A stretch of DNA of 56,087 nucleotides from JBBDYH01 sp040901795. Lineage in GTDB: Bacteria > Planctomycetota > Planctomycetia > Pirellulales > JALHPA01. Below the pieces are notes generated by a model. The model searched no databases. It saw nothing but the letters and a program-made list of their open reading frames with translations, and was not told where the DNA came from. The DNA lies in NCBI GenBank assembly GCA_040901795.1, contig JBBDYH010000001.1:1-56087 (forward strand), written 5' to 3'. Shown here piece after piece: positions 25,692-34,250 of this stretch. Both the position numbers and the translations under genes were made by a program. How positions within the stretch are numbered: position 1 is the first letter of the stretch; every line of letters starts with the position of its first letter.

Positions 25692-27266
25692 ATGGTGTCT
25701 TGTCGATTTGCTGGGCTGTGCATCCTGGCGTGTGTTGGGCTCGGTCCGCTCGGTTGTTCAAGCGGCGCCTCGATGCATGCGCGGCAACCAATTTCCCCTA
25801 CCAGCGGCGAGGCCCCCGCTGAGGCAGCTAACTCCGGAGGTGCGCTACGCCACAACTCGGTAAGGATGGTCCAGCATATCTCGCCGACGCCGCCCGACGC
25901 AAATGTTGCCCAATTGCCCCCCGCGATTCCGGGCGAAGCGGGCATGGAACAGGTGCTGCCGGAAGAACCACCACAGCCGCTGGCCAAACCGATTGACCTG
26001 CCGACCGCGTTATCGATGGCCGCCGGGCAGAACCCGCAAGTAGCCTTTGCCAGTGCGCGCGTTCGCGAAGCGTTCGCCCAGCTCGATCGGGCGGACGTGT
26101 TATGGCTGCCCTCGATCAACGCCGGAGTGAACTACAACAAGCACGAGGGCCGGATTCAGGATGTGCGCGGCGAGGTGTTCGACACCAGCCGCGGGGCGCT
26201 GTATTCGGGGCTGGGAGCGCAGGCGGTCGGCGCCGGATCACCGGCCGTGCCGGGTGTGGTTGCGCGGTTTCATCTGACCGACGCCGTCTTCCAGCCGCGC
26301 ATCGCCGAAAGCTTTGCCAGTGCTCAAAGGTACGGGAGCTCGGCCACCGTCAATGAAGTCCTGCTGTCAACGTCGTTGGCTTATCTGGAGTTGCTCGTCG
26401 CGGCTCAACAACAAGCAATTGTGGCGGAAACGCTGCAAAACGCCGAGCAACTCGCTGACTTGACCGGTTCCTATGCGAGAAGCGGCCAAGGGACGCAGGC
26501 CGATGCCGATCGAGCCGGCGCGGAGTTGGCTTTCCGCCGCGTCGAGCTCGGGCGCGCCGAGGAGGCGGTTCAAGTCGCCTCGATACGACTGGCAAGTCAG
26601 CTTTCCCAAGACCCGACCGAGCCCTGGGCGCCGTTGGAGCCGGCGGTGGTTCCGATCGAGATGATCAATCTGGACGTCTCCGTGCAGGAGCTGGTGTCGA
26701 TTGGCCTCTCGACCCGGCCCGAGTTGGCCGAAAGTCGGTGGCTCGTAGAAGAAGCGGTGGCGCGGCTCAACCGAGAACGGCATGCTCCGCTGTTGCCAAG
26801 CGTACTTTTGGGAGCGAGCTACGGCGGATTCGGCGGCGGGCTGGGCAGCGATATTGAAAACTTCGGCGACCGTTTTGACTTGGATGCCGCGGCGTACTGG
26901 GAGATCAGGAATCTCGGCCATGGCGAAGCGAGCGCGCGGAGTATCGCCCGAGCACGGATCGACCAGGCGCGCTTCCGGCAACTTCAAACGATGGATCAAG
27001 TGGCCCGCGAGGTGGCTGAGGCACATACGCAAGCCGTGGCCAGGCGAAGACAGATCGAGATCGCCCAGGAGGGCGTGATTGCGGCCAGGGGTTCTTATGA
27101 GAAAAACCTGCAGCGGATTAGGGACGGCCAAGGGCTACCCCTCGAGGTGCTGCAATCGCTGCAGGCCCTCGACCAGGCCCGGCGTCAGTATTTGCGATCG
27201 GTAGCCGACTACAATGAGGCGCAATTCCGCTTGCAAGCGGCGTTGGGATGGGCGATCGGCGATTGA
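25692..27266 (+). CDS. TolC-family outer-membrane efflux lipoprotein
   Basis: A 524-residue outer-membrane factor. The ATG at 25692 follows a GGAGAAG ribosome-binding site and begins a lipoprotein signal ending GPLGC (Cys22), as in NodT-type outer-membrane lipoproteins. The body has two structural repeats of long helices (ALSMAAGQNPQVAFASARVR; VQELVSIGLSTRPELAESRW) and short strand regions. It would form the channel of a tripartite pump. The RND permease and adaptor genes of this locus lie about 4-8 kb to the left on the opposite strand and lack an adjacent TolC, so this gene probably completes that pump. Confidence 0.9.
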   Translation: MVSCRFAGLCILACVGLGPLGCSSGASMHARQPISPTSGEAPAEAANSGGALRHNSVRMVQHISPTPPDANVAQLPPAIPGEAGMEQVLPEEPPQPLAKPIDLPTALSMAAGQNPQVAFASARVREAFAQLDRADVLWLPSINAGVNYNKHEGRIQDVRGEVFDTSRGALYSGLGAQAVGAGSPAVPGVVARFHLTDAVFQPRIAESFASAQRYGSSATVNEVLLSTSLAYLELLVAAQQQAIVAETLQNAEQLADLTGSYARSGQGTQADADRAGAELAFRRVELGRAEEAVQVASIRLASQLSQDPTEPWAPLEPAVVPIEMINLDVSVQELVSIGLSTRPELAESRWLVEEAVARLNRERHAPLLPSVLLGASYGGFGGGLGSDIENFGDRFDLDAAAYWEIRNLGHGEASARSIARARIDQARFRQLQTMDQVAREVAEAHTQAVARRRQIEIAQEGVIAARGSYEKNLQRIRDGQGLPLEVLQSLQALDQARRQYLRSVADYNEAQFRLQAALGWAIGD

Positions 27267-27301
27267 GCCGCTGGGCGCTGGCCCACGGTTCTTGCAATGA
27301 G

Positions 27302-27328
27302 AACCGGACGCTAGCGCGTGCCGGCTGA
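27302..27328. repeat. 27-bp repeat CCGGACGCTAGCGCG-type, copy 1
   Basis: The element starts AACCGGACGCTAGCGCG and ends TGCCGGCTGA. An identical 27-base copy lies at 44488-44514. The outer CCGG(A)C and G(C)CGG parts and the inner GCTAGC give it internal dyad symmetry. Confidence 0.8.
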
Positions 27329-27433
27329 TTCTCTGAGCTGGCCGCCGACCGCGGGGTTGTCTCGCCGGAAATGTTTCGCTAGACTACCTACGCGTTGTAT
27401 CACGAATTCGCCTCTCGGCAGGGCTTTCAAGCA

Positions 27434-27790
27434 ATGAATCGCAGTGGGCGTTCCCGACTCCTGAGATTCCTTGGTTCGCCGCACGCGTGCCCGCTATTCT
27501 GCTGTCTTGTTGGCCTGATGTTGTTCGCCGCGCCGGTCGCGCTGGCGGCCCCCGTAAAAGGGGCCGAAAGCAGCAACACGCTTCCGGCGGAGGAGGAGAC
27601 CAAGTCCACTTCATCCGTTGGCGCAACGCACAACCAGATCCGGCAGCGCTCCCGCCATTCCAGCGCTAGCTTTACGCCGGTTTTGCAAACCATCCGTCTC
27701 ATCTCGAGCAGCCGCGCCCGGACGCGTGCGCCAAACGGGCTCAGCGAGCATGCTCATCGGGAAGGCCTGGGCACTCCCTTGCGCTGCTAA
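27434..27790 (+). CDS. Possible small secreted protein
   Basis: A 118-residue open frame whose first 40 residues look like an export signal (basic MNRSGRSRLLRF, then a hydrophobic run PLFCCLVGLMLFAAPVALA). The remainder is polar, Ser/Arg/Thr-rich and without recognisable domain. The ATG at 27434 is the most sensible start. The weak tail and lack of any motif leave open that this is a chance frame or a decayed gene. It stands alone between the TolC-like gene and the carbonic anhydrase. Confidence 0.35.
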   Translation: MNRSGRSRLLRFLGSPHACPLFCCLVGLMLFAAPVALAAPVKGAESSNTLPAEEETKSTSSVGATHNQIRQRSRHSSASFTPVLQTIRLISSSRARTRAPNGLSEHAHREGLGTPLRC

Positions 27791-27882
27791 ACAGCGCTCT
27801 CCTTGCGCCGCGATTCTGCGCGGTGCAGGCCCGGGTTATTTCCTTCTTCCTTCCCACGACGCATAATCGATGGAGTGCGCCC

Positions 27883-28623
27883 ATGGTCAATAAACATATG
27901 CAAAACGGCGACAGTCACACTGATGCGCAGACTCAGACAGGCGGCCTGCACAAGCTGGTGGCCGGCATGCATCAGTTCCAAGCCAACGTTTTTCAACCGC
28001 AGCGCGAGTTTTTCCGAACGCTCGCCGATGGCCAGCGGCCCCAGGGGCTGTTCATCACCTGCTCCGATTCGCGGATCAATCCTAACCTGTTCACCCAGAC
28101 GGATCCGGGTGAGCTGTTTATCCTGCGGAATATCGGCAACATCGTCCCTCCGTTCAGTCCCATTACTTCTGGCGGCGGGGCGGCGGCGGCGATCGAGTTT
28201 GCGGTGGCGGCGCTCAACGTGGAGTACATCGTCGTCTGCGGTCACTCGCTTTGCGGGGCGATGAAGGGGCTGCTGCAACCGGAAACCGTGGCTGATCTGC
28301 CCAGCGTCCGGGGCTGGCTCGCACATGGAGAGAGCGCGCGGCAGATCGTGCGGCAGAACTACGCCGATTTGGACGCCGATAACCAAATGAACGTGCTCGT
28401 GCAGGAAAACGTGCTCGTGCAGTTGGAAAACCTTCGCACCCACCCCTCGGTTGCCGTGCGGCTGTCGCGCGGCGATCTGCGGCTGTTCGCGTGGGTCTAC
28501 AAACTCGAGACGGGCGAGGTCTTCGCGTACCACGCGGATGAAGGCCAGTTCGTCTCGCTTCTGGAAACGCCGGTAGTTCCGCAGCAGCGACTCGCTCGCA
28601 TGGCGGCCATCCGGTCAATCTAA
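27883..28623 (+). CDS. Beta-class carbonic anhydrase
   Basis: A 246-residue zinc enzyme interconverting CO2 and bicarbonate. Zinc ligands are Cys60, His121 and Cys124 (TCSDSR and CGHSLCGAMKG), with the Asp62-Arg64 dyad that gates the active site in this class. The ATG at 27883 removes an unrelated upstream extension. It is followed by a SulP-type anion transporter and a universal stress protein on the same strand, so it may supply or consume bicarbonate moved by that transporter. This pairing is seen in many bacteria, and bicarbonate handling is the best inference. Confidence 0.94.
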   Translation: MVNKHMQNGDSHTDAQTQTGGLHKLVAGMHQFQANVFQPQREFFRTLADGQRPQGLFITCSDSRINPNLFTQTDPGELFILRNIGNIVPPFSPITSGGGAAAAIEFAVAALNVEYIVVCGHSLCGAMKGLLQPETVADLPSVRGWLAHGESARQIVRQNYADLDADNQMNVLVQENVLVQLENLRTHPSVAVRLSRGDLRLFAWVYKLETGEVFAYHADEGQFVSLLETPVVPQQRLARMAAIRSI

Positions 28624-28667
28624 CCGACGCGGGCGCGATGCTGATTTCGCGCTCACCCACACATTCC

Positions 28668-28687
28668 CGCGCGCCAGTCGGCGCGCG
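28668..28687 (+). terminator. GC-rich hairpin after the carbonic anhydrase gene
   Basis: A perfect 8-bp stem CGCGCGCC/GGCGCGCG around the loop AGTC lies 45 bases after the stop codon. Only a short T run follows (ATTTC), so it may act as a weak terminator or a transcript-stabilising hairpin. Confidence 0.45.
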
Positions 28688-28773
28688 ATTTCAGCACACG
28701 GCGACCGTGATGGTCGCAGAGGCCAGCCCAGAGCAATTCATCAAACCATTCATAACGAGCAGAGGATTCGATC

Positions 28774-30246
28774 ATGACTTCACGGACAGAACTTGAACGC
28801 CTGGCCCAGCGCGAACGCCACGAGACCGAAACGCTGTGGCAGCGGCTGCGGTTTTACTTCACGCCCATCGACGCCCGGTACGAGGATCTGACCAAGGGAA
28901 CCTGGTACTTGAACGTGTTCCGCGACTTCACCGCGGGCCTGATCGTGGCCATGGTTGCGATCCCGCTGGCGATGGGCCTCGCCATGGCCTCCGGATTGCC
29001 GCCGGCAATGGGCATCGTCGGCGGCGCCGTGGCCGGTCTGATCGGCGCGCTGTTCGGCGGCTCGAAGTACCAGGTGTACGGCCCAACCGCGGCCTTCATT
29101 CCGGTGATTATGGGAATCACCTCGAACTACGGGGGAACGCCCGAAAACCCGAATTACGACTTTTTGATCTGGTGTTCGATCATCTCCGGCCTGGTGTTGA
29201 TGGCGATGGGCCTGGCGCGGCTGGGCCGGCTCGTAGCCCGGGTGCCCGACTCGATCGTCGTCGGCTTTACGATTGGCATCGCGATCGTGATCGCGATGTC
29301 GCAGGTCGAACAAGTGTTGGGTTACAAATCCAAGCTCGCCTATGGCTTTGCGAACAAAATTCAAGGCATTGTGGAATACTTCGGCGAGTTTAACATCTAT
29401 GCCTTTCTCATTGCCGCAATGACGTTCTTCGTCATCAAGTATTTACTCAAGGTTTCCAAGTTCATCCCGGCGCCGCTCATCGCCGTGGGCTTGGCGCTTC
29501 TGGTTAGTCAAACGATTTGGAGCGGCATGGGGCTGCCCGTAGTGCAAGATAAGTTCGGGCCGATTCCGGAAAACCTGATCCGCGTAACGTTGCCCGGAGC
29601 GCTGGCGCTTACTCCAAGCGTGATCTTCGATATCTTCTACTTCGTGGTGGCGATTGTGTTCGTTTCCGGCGTGGAGAGCCTGCTCTGCTCGCGGATGGCC
29701 GATCGATTGGCGGACAACCGAGGCACTCCGTATAATCCCAACAAGGAGCTGTGGGGCCAGGGCTGGGTGCAGACGCTGGTGGTGCTGTTCAACGGCTTTC
29801 CCCACACGGGCGCGTTGGCCCGCACTGCCACGAACATCAAGGTCGGCGCCGTCTCGCCGTTGGCGGGGATTTTCAAATTCGGCCTGAAGCTGCTCTTGGC
29901 GGTGTTCCTGGCCCGCTGGTTGGACATTGTTCCGATGGCCTGCATCGGCGGCATTCTGGTGTTCGTGGCCGTCAATATGGTGAAGCCCGCCGAGGTGCGA
30001 GAAGTCTGGCGTCATAATCGCTTTCATGCCAGTCTAATGGTCTACACGGCGGTGATGGTGGCCGTCACCGATTTTTTGATCGGCGTGCTTTCGGCGTTGG
30101 CGCTGTATGGCCTGCTGCACCGGTTCCTCGACCGTTCCCCGCCGCGGCCAGATCCAGAGTCGGTTGAGCCGCTCCGGGCGCCCGCTGAGCATGCCGCGCT
30201 CGCCGCCTCGGCGCCGCATTCGTGGGCTGAAAGTCAACCGTCATGA
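28774..30246 (+). CDS. SulP-family inorganic anion transporter lacking a STAS domain
   Basis: A 490-residue inner-membrane protein with the SulP/SLC26 core: DFTAGLIVAMVAIPLAMGLAMASGLPP in helices 1-2 (given to mark the region), GGSKYQVYGPTAAFIPV and the later FNGFPHTGALARTATNIKVGA. The usual C-terminal cytoplasmic STAS domain is absent; after the last helix only about 45 polar, proline-rich residues remain. Located between a beta-carbonic anhydrase and a universal stress protein, it is most likely a bicarbonate or sulfate transporter. Its stop codon overlaps the next start (ATGA), so the two are translationally coupled. Confidence 0.92.
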   Translation: MTSRTELERLAQRERHETETLWQRLRFYFTPIDARYEDLTKGTWYLNVFRDFTAGLIVAMVAIPLAMGLAMASGLPPAMGIVGGAVAGLIGALFGGSKYQVYGPTAAFIPVIMGITSNYGGTPENPNYDFLIWCSIISGLVLMAMGLARLGRLVARVPDSIVVGFTIGIAIVIAMSQVEQVLGYKSKLAYGFANKIQGIVEYFGEFNIYAFLIAAMTFFVIKYLLKVSKFIPAPLIAVGLALLVSQTIWSGMGLPVVQDKFGPIPENLIRVTLPGALALTPSVIFDIFYFVVAIVFVSGVESLLCSRMADRLADNRGTPYNPNKELWGQGWVQTLVVLFNGFPHTGALARTATNIKVGAVSPLAGIFKFGLKLLLAVFLARWLDIVPMACIGGILVFVAVNMVKPAEVREVWRHNRFHASLMVYTAVMVAVTDFLIGVLSALALYGLLHRFLDRSPPRPDPESVEPLRAPAEHAALAASAPHSWAESQPS

Positions 30247-31142
30247 GTCCATTCTCCAAACCGCTAATCACCTTGTCGCTGACCCAGCCCGACGAGGGGC
30301 TGCTGCATTATGCCGCGCGCCTCGCCGAGTGGTTCCAATGGAGTGACGTCGATTTCGTTCACGTTGTCGCTCCGGACCGTTCCGACGGCTGGGATCCGCG
30401 GCCGTGGCAAGCGAAGATGCAAGCGGAAGTCGAGCGTCTGTTCGGCGCCCAGACCACAGATCGTCGCTTTTCGCTCCATGCCGCGCGCGGATCCCGGCTC
30501 GACGAGATGCTGCGGTTGTCGGTCGAACACCAGCGCGACTTGATCGTGATGGGGCATCGCCGCATGCGGAGCGGTCGACGTTCGCTGGCCCGCCGCGCGG
30601 CGATGGTGGCGCCGTGTTCGGTTTGGCTGGCCCCGGAGGGCAGTCCTCCGCGGATCAGCAACATCCTCGTGCCGACCGATTTCTCCAACCACAGCGCCGA
30701 CGCATTATCCGTGGCAGCGGCAATAGCGCGGTCGGCCGGCCTGGACAACGTCCAAGCCCTCCATGTGTACTTCGATCAATCGTCGATTCGTTTCGACGAG
30801 CACGTCGACGAAGTTCTGGGCCAAGAAGAGGCGGCTTTCCACAGGTGGGTGGCCGGCGTCGATACGCACGGCGTTGCGGTCGAACCAGTGTTTCACGAAA
30901 GCGCTCATCCGCCACAGGCCATTTTGCGCGTGGCCGAGCGCTACCAGAGCGATTTGATCGTCATGAACACGCGCGGCCGCAGTCAGGCGGCGAGCGTGCT
31001 GCTCGGTAGCACGACGTCGGACACTATGGCTGCGACCACCATACCGCTGCTGGCGGTGAAACACTACGGCAGTCGAATGACGCTGCTGGAAGCGCTCTTG
31101 AACCATCGGTTCTGGGAGCAGCCGACGCCCAAAACCAACTAG
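30243..31142 (+). CDS. Universal stress protein, tandem UspA domains
   Basis: A 299-residue cytoplasmic protein with two Usp domains. The first (residues 1-135) has a degenerate nucleotide loop (GHRRMRSGRRSLARRAAMVAPCSVWL region). The second (about 136-285) keeps the ATP-binding pattern G-x2-G-x9-G-S/T in NTRGRSQAASVLLGSTTSD. It overlaps the SulP stop by four bases and probably regulates or responds with that transporter. Its 3' end overlaps the convergent APC permease gene by four bases. Confidence 0.9.
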   Translation: MSPFSKPLITLSLTQPDEGLLHYAARLAEWFQWSDVDFVHVVAPDRSDGWDPRPWQAKMQAEVERLFGAQTTDRRFSLHAARGSRLDEMLRLSVEHQRDLIVMGHRRMRSGRRSLARRAAMVAPCSVWLAPEGSPPRISNILVPTDFSNHSADALSVAAAIARSAGLDNVQALHVYFDQSSIRFDEHVDEVLGQEEAAFHRWVAGVDTHGVAVEPVFHESAHPPQAILRVAERYQSDLIVMNTRGRSQAASVLLGSTTSDTMAATTIPLLAVKHYGSRMTLLEALLNHRFWEQPTPKTN

Positions 31143-32449
31143 CGGTTGGTGTGCATCCGCGACGCAGCGATCCAGTGCCAGATCAAGCCAATTAGCAAGA
31201 GCCCTAATCCGCTGGCCCAGATCTGCCACTCGACCCAAAAGGCGAGAAAGAGACAAGCTGCTAAGCCAGCCCATGCCAACAACGGCGAATACAGCCGCTC
31301 GCTGGCCGGTAGGCGCAGGGCAGCCAGGTTGGTGATGGCGTAGTAGATGAGGATCGAGAACGCGCTAAACGACCAGGTGGTTTTGACACTGCCAATCGCG
31401 GCCAGACCGGTGATAATGACACCCGCGGTCACGACAGCGACGTACGGCGTGGTGCGAGCCGCGTCGAGCGTGGCCAAGACCGACGGCATGTCCCCGCGCC
31501 GGCCCATCGCCAACAGGACTCGCGAAATACCCAAGAGCAGGTTCAGCAGCACGCCGACCATCGCGGTCAGGGCGCCGACGGCCACGATCCAATGAACGGC
31601 CGGGACACGGAACTCGCGTGCGACTGTCACCAAAGGTGCAGCCTGTTGTTGCGTTGCGGCGTGCATGGCCTCGTGTCCCACCGCGGCGATGCTGACCGCG
31701 GCGACGGCGATATACAGCGTGGCCGTCAGGATCAGCGTAATAACGATGGCACGTGGAATGGTGCGTCGCGGCTCGTGGACTTCCTCTCCTAGCACGGCAA
31801 TCCGCGCATAGCCGGCGTATGCCACGAACATCAGCGCCGTGGCGTGAAGTACGGACGCGGCCGAGTCCGCAAAGAAGGGTGAGAGTGATTGCGCGCCGGA
31901 GCGAAACGCAGTCGGCAGGCCCGCGGCCACAAACGATAAGAGGGCAATCAGCGTTACGGAGACGACGATGATGTTCGTTCGGCTCGATTGCCGAATCCCA
32001 CCGAGCACGACCAACGTAAGAACCGCCACGGTTGTTACGGCGACGCCGACCAGCGAACCATCATCGGTCCACCCCCGTGCATTTCGCAGGTAGCCCGAGA
32101 AACCGAGCGCCGCGGTGGCCGCCGAAGCGGTCTTTGCGCAAACGAACATCCATCCCGCGAGGAAACCCAAGCTCGGCCGCAAATACCGATAGCCGTATTC
32201 GTACGTTCCGCCGCTGACCGGATGTGCGGCTGCCAGTTGCGCGCTGTTGAGCGCGTTGAATGTGGCCAGCACAGCGGCCAGCGCCGTCGCCAAGATTATC
32301 GCCGGTCCGGCGATGCCCGCCGCAATCCCGATGCTGACAAACACGCCGGTGCCAATGATGGAACCCAGCCCCATCATCGTGGCCCCGAACAGACCGAGGT
32401 CGCGTTTCAAGAATTGTCCAGACCGGCGAGCCTGCAACGTTCGTCCCAC
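31139..32449 (-). CDS. APC-family amino acid permease
   Basis: A 436-residue inner-membrane transporter with about 12 hydrophobic segments. The helix 1 signature GLGSIIGTGVFVSIGIAAG carries the glycine-rich unwound segment that binds substrate in the APC superfamily, and NALNSAQLAAAHPVSGGTYEYGYRYL (region of helices 2-3) is also conserved. The start is GTG at 32449. It lies 21 bases upstream of the stop of the second peroxidase gene on the same strand, so read-through from that operon is possible. The amino acid carried cannot be deduced. Confidence 0.88.
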   Translation of the reverse strand: MGRTLQARRSGQFLKRDLGLFGATMMGLGSIIGTGVFVSIGIAAGIAGPAIILATALAAVLATFNALNSAQLAAAHPVSGGTYEYGYRYLRPSLGFLAGWMFVCAKTASAATAALGFSGYLRNARGWTDDGSLVGVAVTTVAVLTLVVLGGIRQSSRTNIIVVSVTLIALLSFVAAGLPTAFRSGAQSLSPFFADSAASVLHATALMFVAYAGYARIAVLGEEVHEPRRTIPRAIVITLILTATLYIAVAAVSIAAVGHEAMHAATQQQAAPLVTVAREFRVPAVHWIVAVGALTAMVGVLLNLLLGISRVLLAMGRRGDMPSVLATLDAARTTPYVAVVTAGVIITGLAAIGSVKTTWSFSAFSILIYYAITNLAALRLPASERLYSPLLAWAGLAACLFLAFWVEWQIWASGLGLLLIGLIWHWIAASRMHTNR

Positions 32450-32470
32450 AGTTTGAACGGTGTCACATCG

Positions 32471-33493
32471 CTAGGGCATAATCGGTCGCATAATCTTCGG
32501 AGGTTCGCCGGTCAACGACTCAAGAAACGCGACCAGATCGGAAACCTCGGAGTAGCTCCGGCCTTGTAAAACTTCCACATCGGGCGCAAGACCATCGACC
32601 GTGCTTGGAACTCCGCGATAGTAGAACTCGACGACGCTCGTCAACGTCGTGAGTGAGCCATCATGCATGTAGGGCGCGGTTTTGACTACGTTTCTCAAGC
32701 TCGGCGTGCGGAACCTCGCTCGATCCTTCTCCTCCCCAGTCGCCTCCTCGCGCCCTTTGTCGGCAGAGGCGAGTCCCAGCCGGTAGAATTCGCCGTCGCT
32801 CAGCAAGGGACCACTGTGACAGCGAATGCAGCCGGCGTCACCGGTAAATAATTCGAGTCCCCGTTTGGCTTCGTCCGATAAGGCATCTTGCTCGCCCGCC
32901 AAGTATCTGTCAAAGGGAGACGACCCAGTGACCAGGCTCCGTTCAAATGCCGCCAGCGCCTTGGCAATGCCGTCCCGAGTCGGTTTCGTTCCAAAGACCT
33001 GCTGAAACTGCTTGACGTAGCCGGAGACGTCGTTCAGTTCTTGCTCCAGCTTCTCAAGTTCCTGGTTCATTTCTTTCGGACACTCGATCGGCAGAAGCGC
33101 CTGTTCCTCGAGGCTCTTGGCTCGACCGTCCCAGAAAAATGAGGAGAACAGCCCCACGTTCAACAGCGACGGCGTGTTGCGCGCGAGGAGTTTTTCATCA
33201 TGCCCCTTCGCGCGGGCCAGGCCATCGCCGAACGCCTTGTCCGGTGTGTGGCAAGATGCGCAGCTCATCGTATTGTCGCCCGAGAGCCGCGGATCAAAGA
33301 ATAACTGTTTGCCAAGCGCCACTTTCTCCGGCGTCGTCGGATTGGCCACCGGAGCCGGGATCTTGACCGGTAGCGGCACGAGTTGCGACGCTTCTTCCGC
33401 GTGGCAGCGACTGGTCACAGCGCTGAGCCAAAGTGTCAGCAGGCACGATACCCAGCAGGCGGTTGGCGAGCTAAATGGACGGCTATGGCTCAT
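32471..33493 (-). CDS. Di-heme cytochrome c peroxidase (CcpA/MauG family), copy 2
   Basis: A 340-residue periplasmic paralogue of the protein at 24343-25365 and of identical length. It has a signal peptide (SCLLTLWLSAVTSRCHA), heme motifs CASCH and CIRCH and the same FGDG and RTPSLRNVVKTAPYMHDGS motifs. The ATG at 33493 overlaps the stop of the upstream cytochrome gene (ATGA), so here the two are directly coupled; in copy 1 the TauE gene lies between them. Most differences from copy 1 are conservative. The same redox role is expected, with the adjacent cytochrome as probable electron partner. Confidence 0.92.
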   Translation of the reverse strand: MSHSRPFSSPTACWVSCLLTLWLSAVTSRCHAEEASQLVPLPVKIPAPVANPTTPEKVALGKQLFFDPRLSGDNTMSCASCHTPDKAFGDGLARAKGHDEKLLARNTPSLLNVGLFSSFFWDGRAKSLEEQALLPIECPKEMNQELEKLEQELNDVSGYVKQFQQVFGTKPTRDGIAKALAAFERSLVTGSSPFDRYLAGEQDALSDEAKRGLELFTGDAGCIRCHSGPLLSDGEFYRLGLASADKGREEATGEEKDRARFRTPSLRNVVKTAPYMHDGSLTTLTSVVEFYYRGVPSTVDGLAPDVEVLQGRSYSEVSDLVAFLESLTGEPPKIMRPIMP

Positions 33494-34068
33494 CGCGGCC
33501 AGTCGGCTTTGGGGTCGAAGTTGATGATCGGCGTTTCGGGCTGCGTCGGCATCTGGAGACGAATGAACGGCTTGTCGGAGGCCTTGTGGCAAGCATAGCA
33601 GGTCTCCAGCGTGAAGCGGTACGCGTCGTCAAACTTCGTCTTATCCTTGGCCTTGATGGCGTCCTCCAATTGTTTGAGCGGCGTGTTCTCGAAAGCCTGC
33701 AGAATGGCCCCTAAGTCGATCTCGCGGCCCGCGTTGTCCTTGCGAATGGGAATGATTCGCACGGCCCATCGCAAGTGCGAGCGGACTTCTAACCAATAGA
33801 AGTTCGCCAGCTCCCAGTGCTCTTTCTGGCCTGCGAACCAGAGATTGCTGTAGTGGTAGCCGACGTCTTGCATGGCATGGGCCTGGTCGGGGAGCTTGCC
33901 TTTGATCGTTTCGATCTCGGCGGCCAGCGCCGCCAGATCGGGCGTCTTTTTGTCCTGCTGTCCGTAGGCTTGCGGGATGCGAGCGCCGTTCAGCAGTGCG
34001 ACGAGTGCCGCGCCGAACAGTGCACCGACAAGCAAGAGCGCGCAGGCAGTGGAACGCTGTCGAGTCAT
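33490..34068 (-). CDS. Membrane-anchored cytochrome with C-terminal heme motif, copy 2
   Basis: A 192-residue paralogue of 22921-23499. From residue 41 to the end I count about 17 differences in some 152 aligned positions. The N-terminal anchor (CALLLVGALFGAALVALL) has diverged more than the soluble part. The CYACH heme motif and the conserved HAMQDVGYH helix are intact. The ATG at 34068 is preceded by GGGAGAAA. Upstream on the same strand are a TAGAAT -10-like box and operator site B, so transcription should be under PadR control. The downstream peroxidase overlaps by four bases. Confidence 0.82.
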   Translation of the reverse strand: MTRQRSTACALLLVGALFGAALVALLNGARIPQAYGQQDKKTPDLAALAAEIETIKGKLPDQAHAMQDVGYHYSNLWFAGQKEHWELANFYWLEVRSHLRWAVRIIPIRKDNAGREIDLGAILQAFENTPLKQLEDAIKAKDKTKFDDAYRFTLETCYACHKASDKPFIRLQMPTQPETPIINFDPKADWPR

Positions 34069-34121
34069 GGTTTCTCCCTTGGCAAAGCATCGTCGTGGTA
34101 GCGGCGAAACGCTATGCCCGG

Positions 34122-34127
34122 ATTCTA
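34122..34127 (-). promoter_or_regulatory. -10-like box TAGAAT for the copy-2 cytochrome operon
   Basis: On the minus strand TAGAAT lies nine bases downstream of operator site B, exactly as in copy 1 at 22855-22860. Confidence 0.55.
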
Positions 34128-34136
34128 ACATAGCAT

Positions 34137-34164
34137 TATCGCCAATCAATATCGCTATCCGATA
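34137..34164 (+). promoter_or_regulatory. Predicted PadR operator, site B
   Basis: This TATCG-N18-CGATA element shares the internal stretch CAATCAATATCG and the end TCCGATA with site A at 35736. It is followed after two bases by ATG at 34167, the same spacing as at both padR genes, although no padR gene follows here. It faces the cytochrome gene at 34068 through a TAGAAT box. Confidence 0.75.
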
Positions 34165-34250
34165 TCATGCGTCGCCATGTGACTGTCGAACGTGAGCTTG
34201 GAATGACGATCCCTGCGGTCGATGTAGAACGAGTAGCCCCGATGGCCAGT

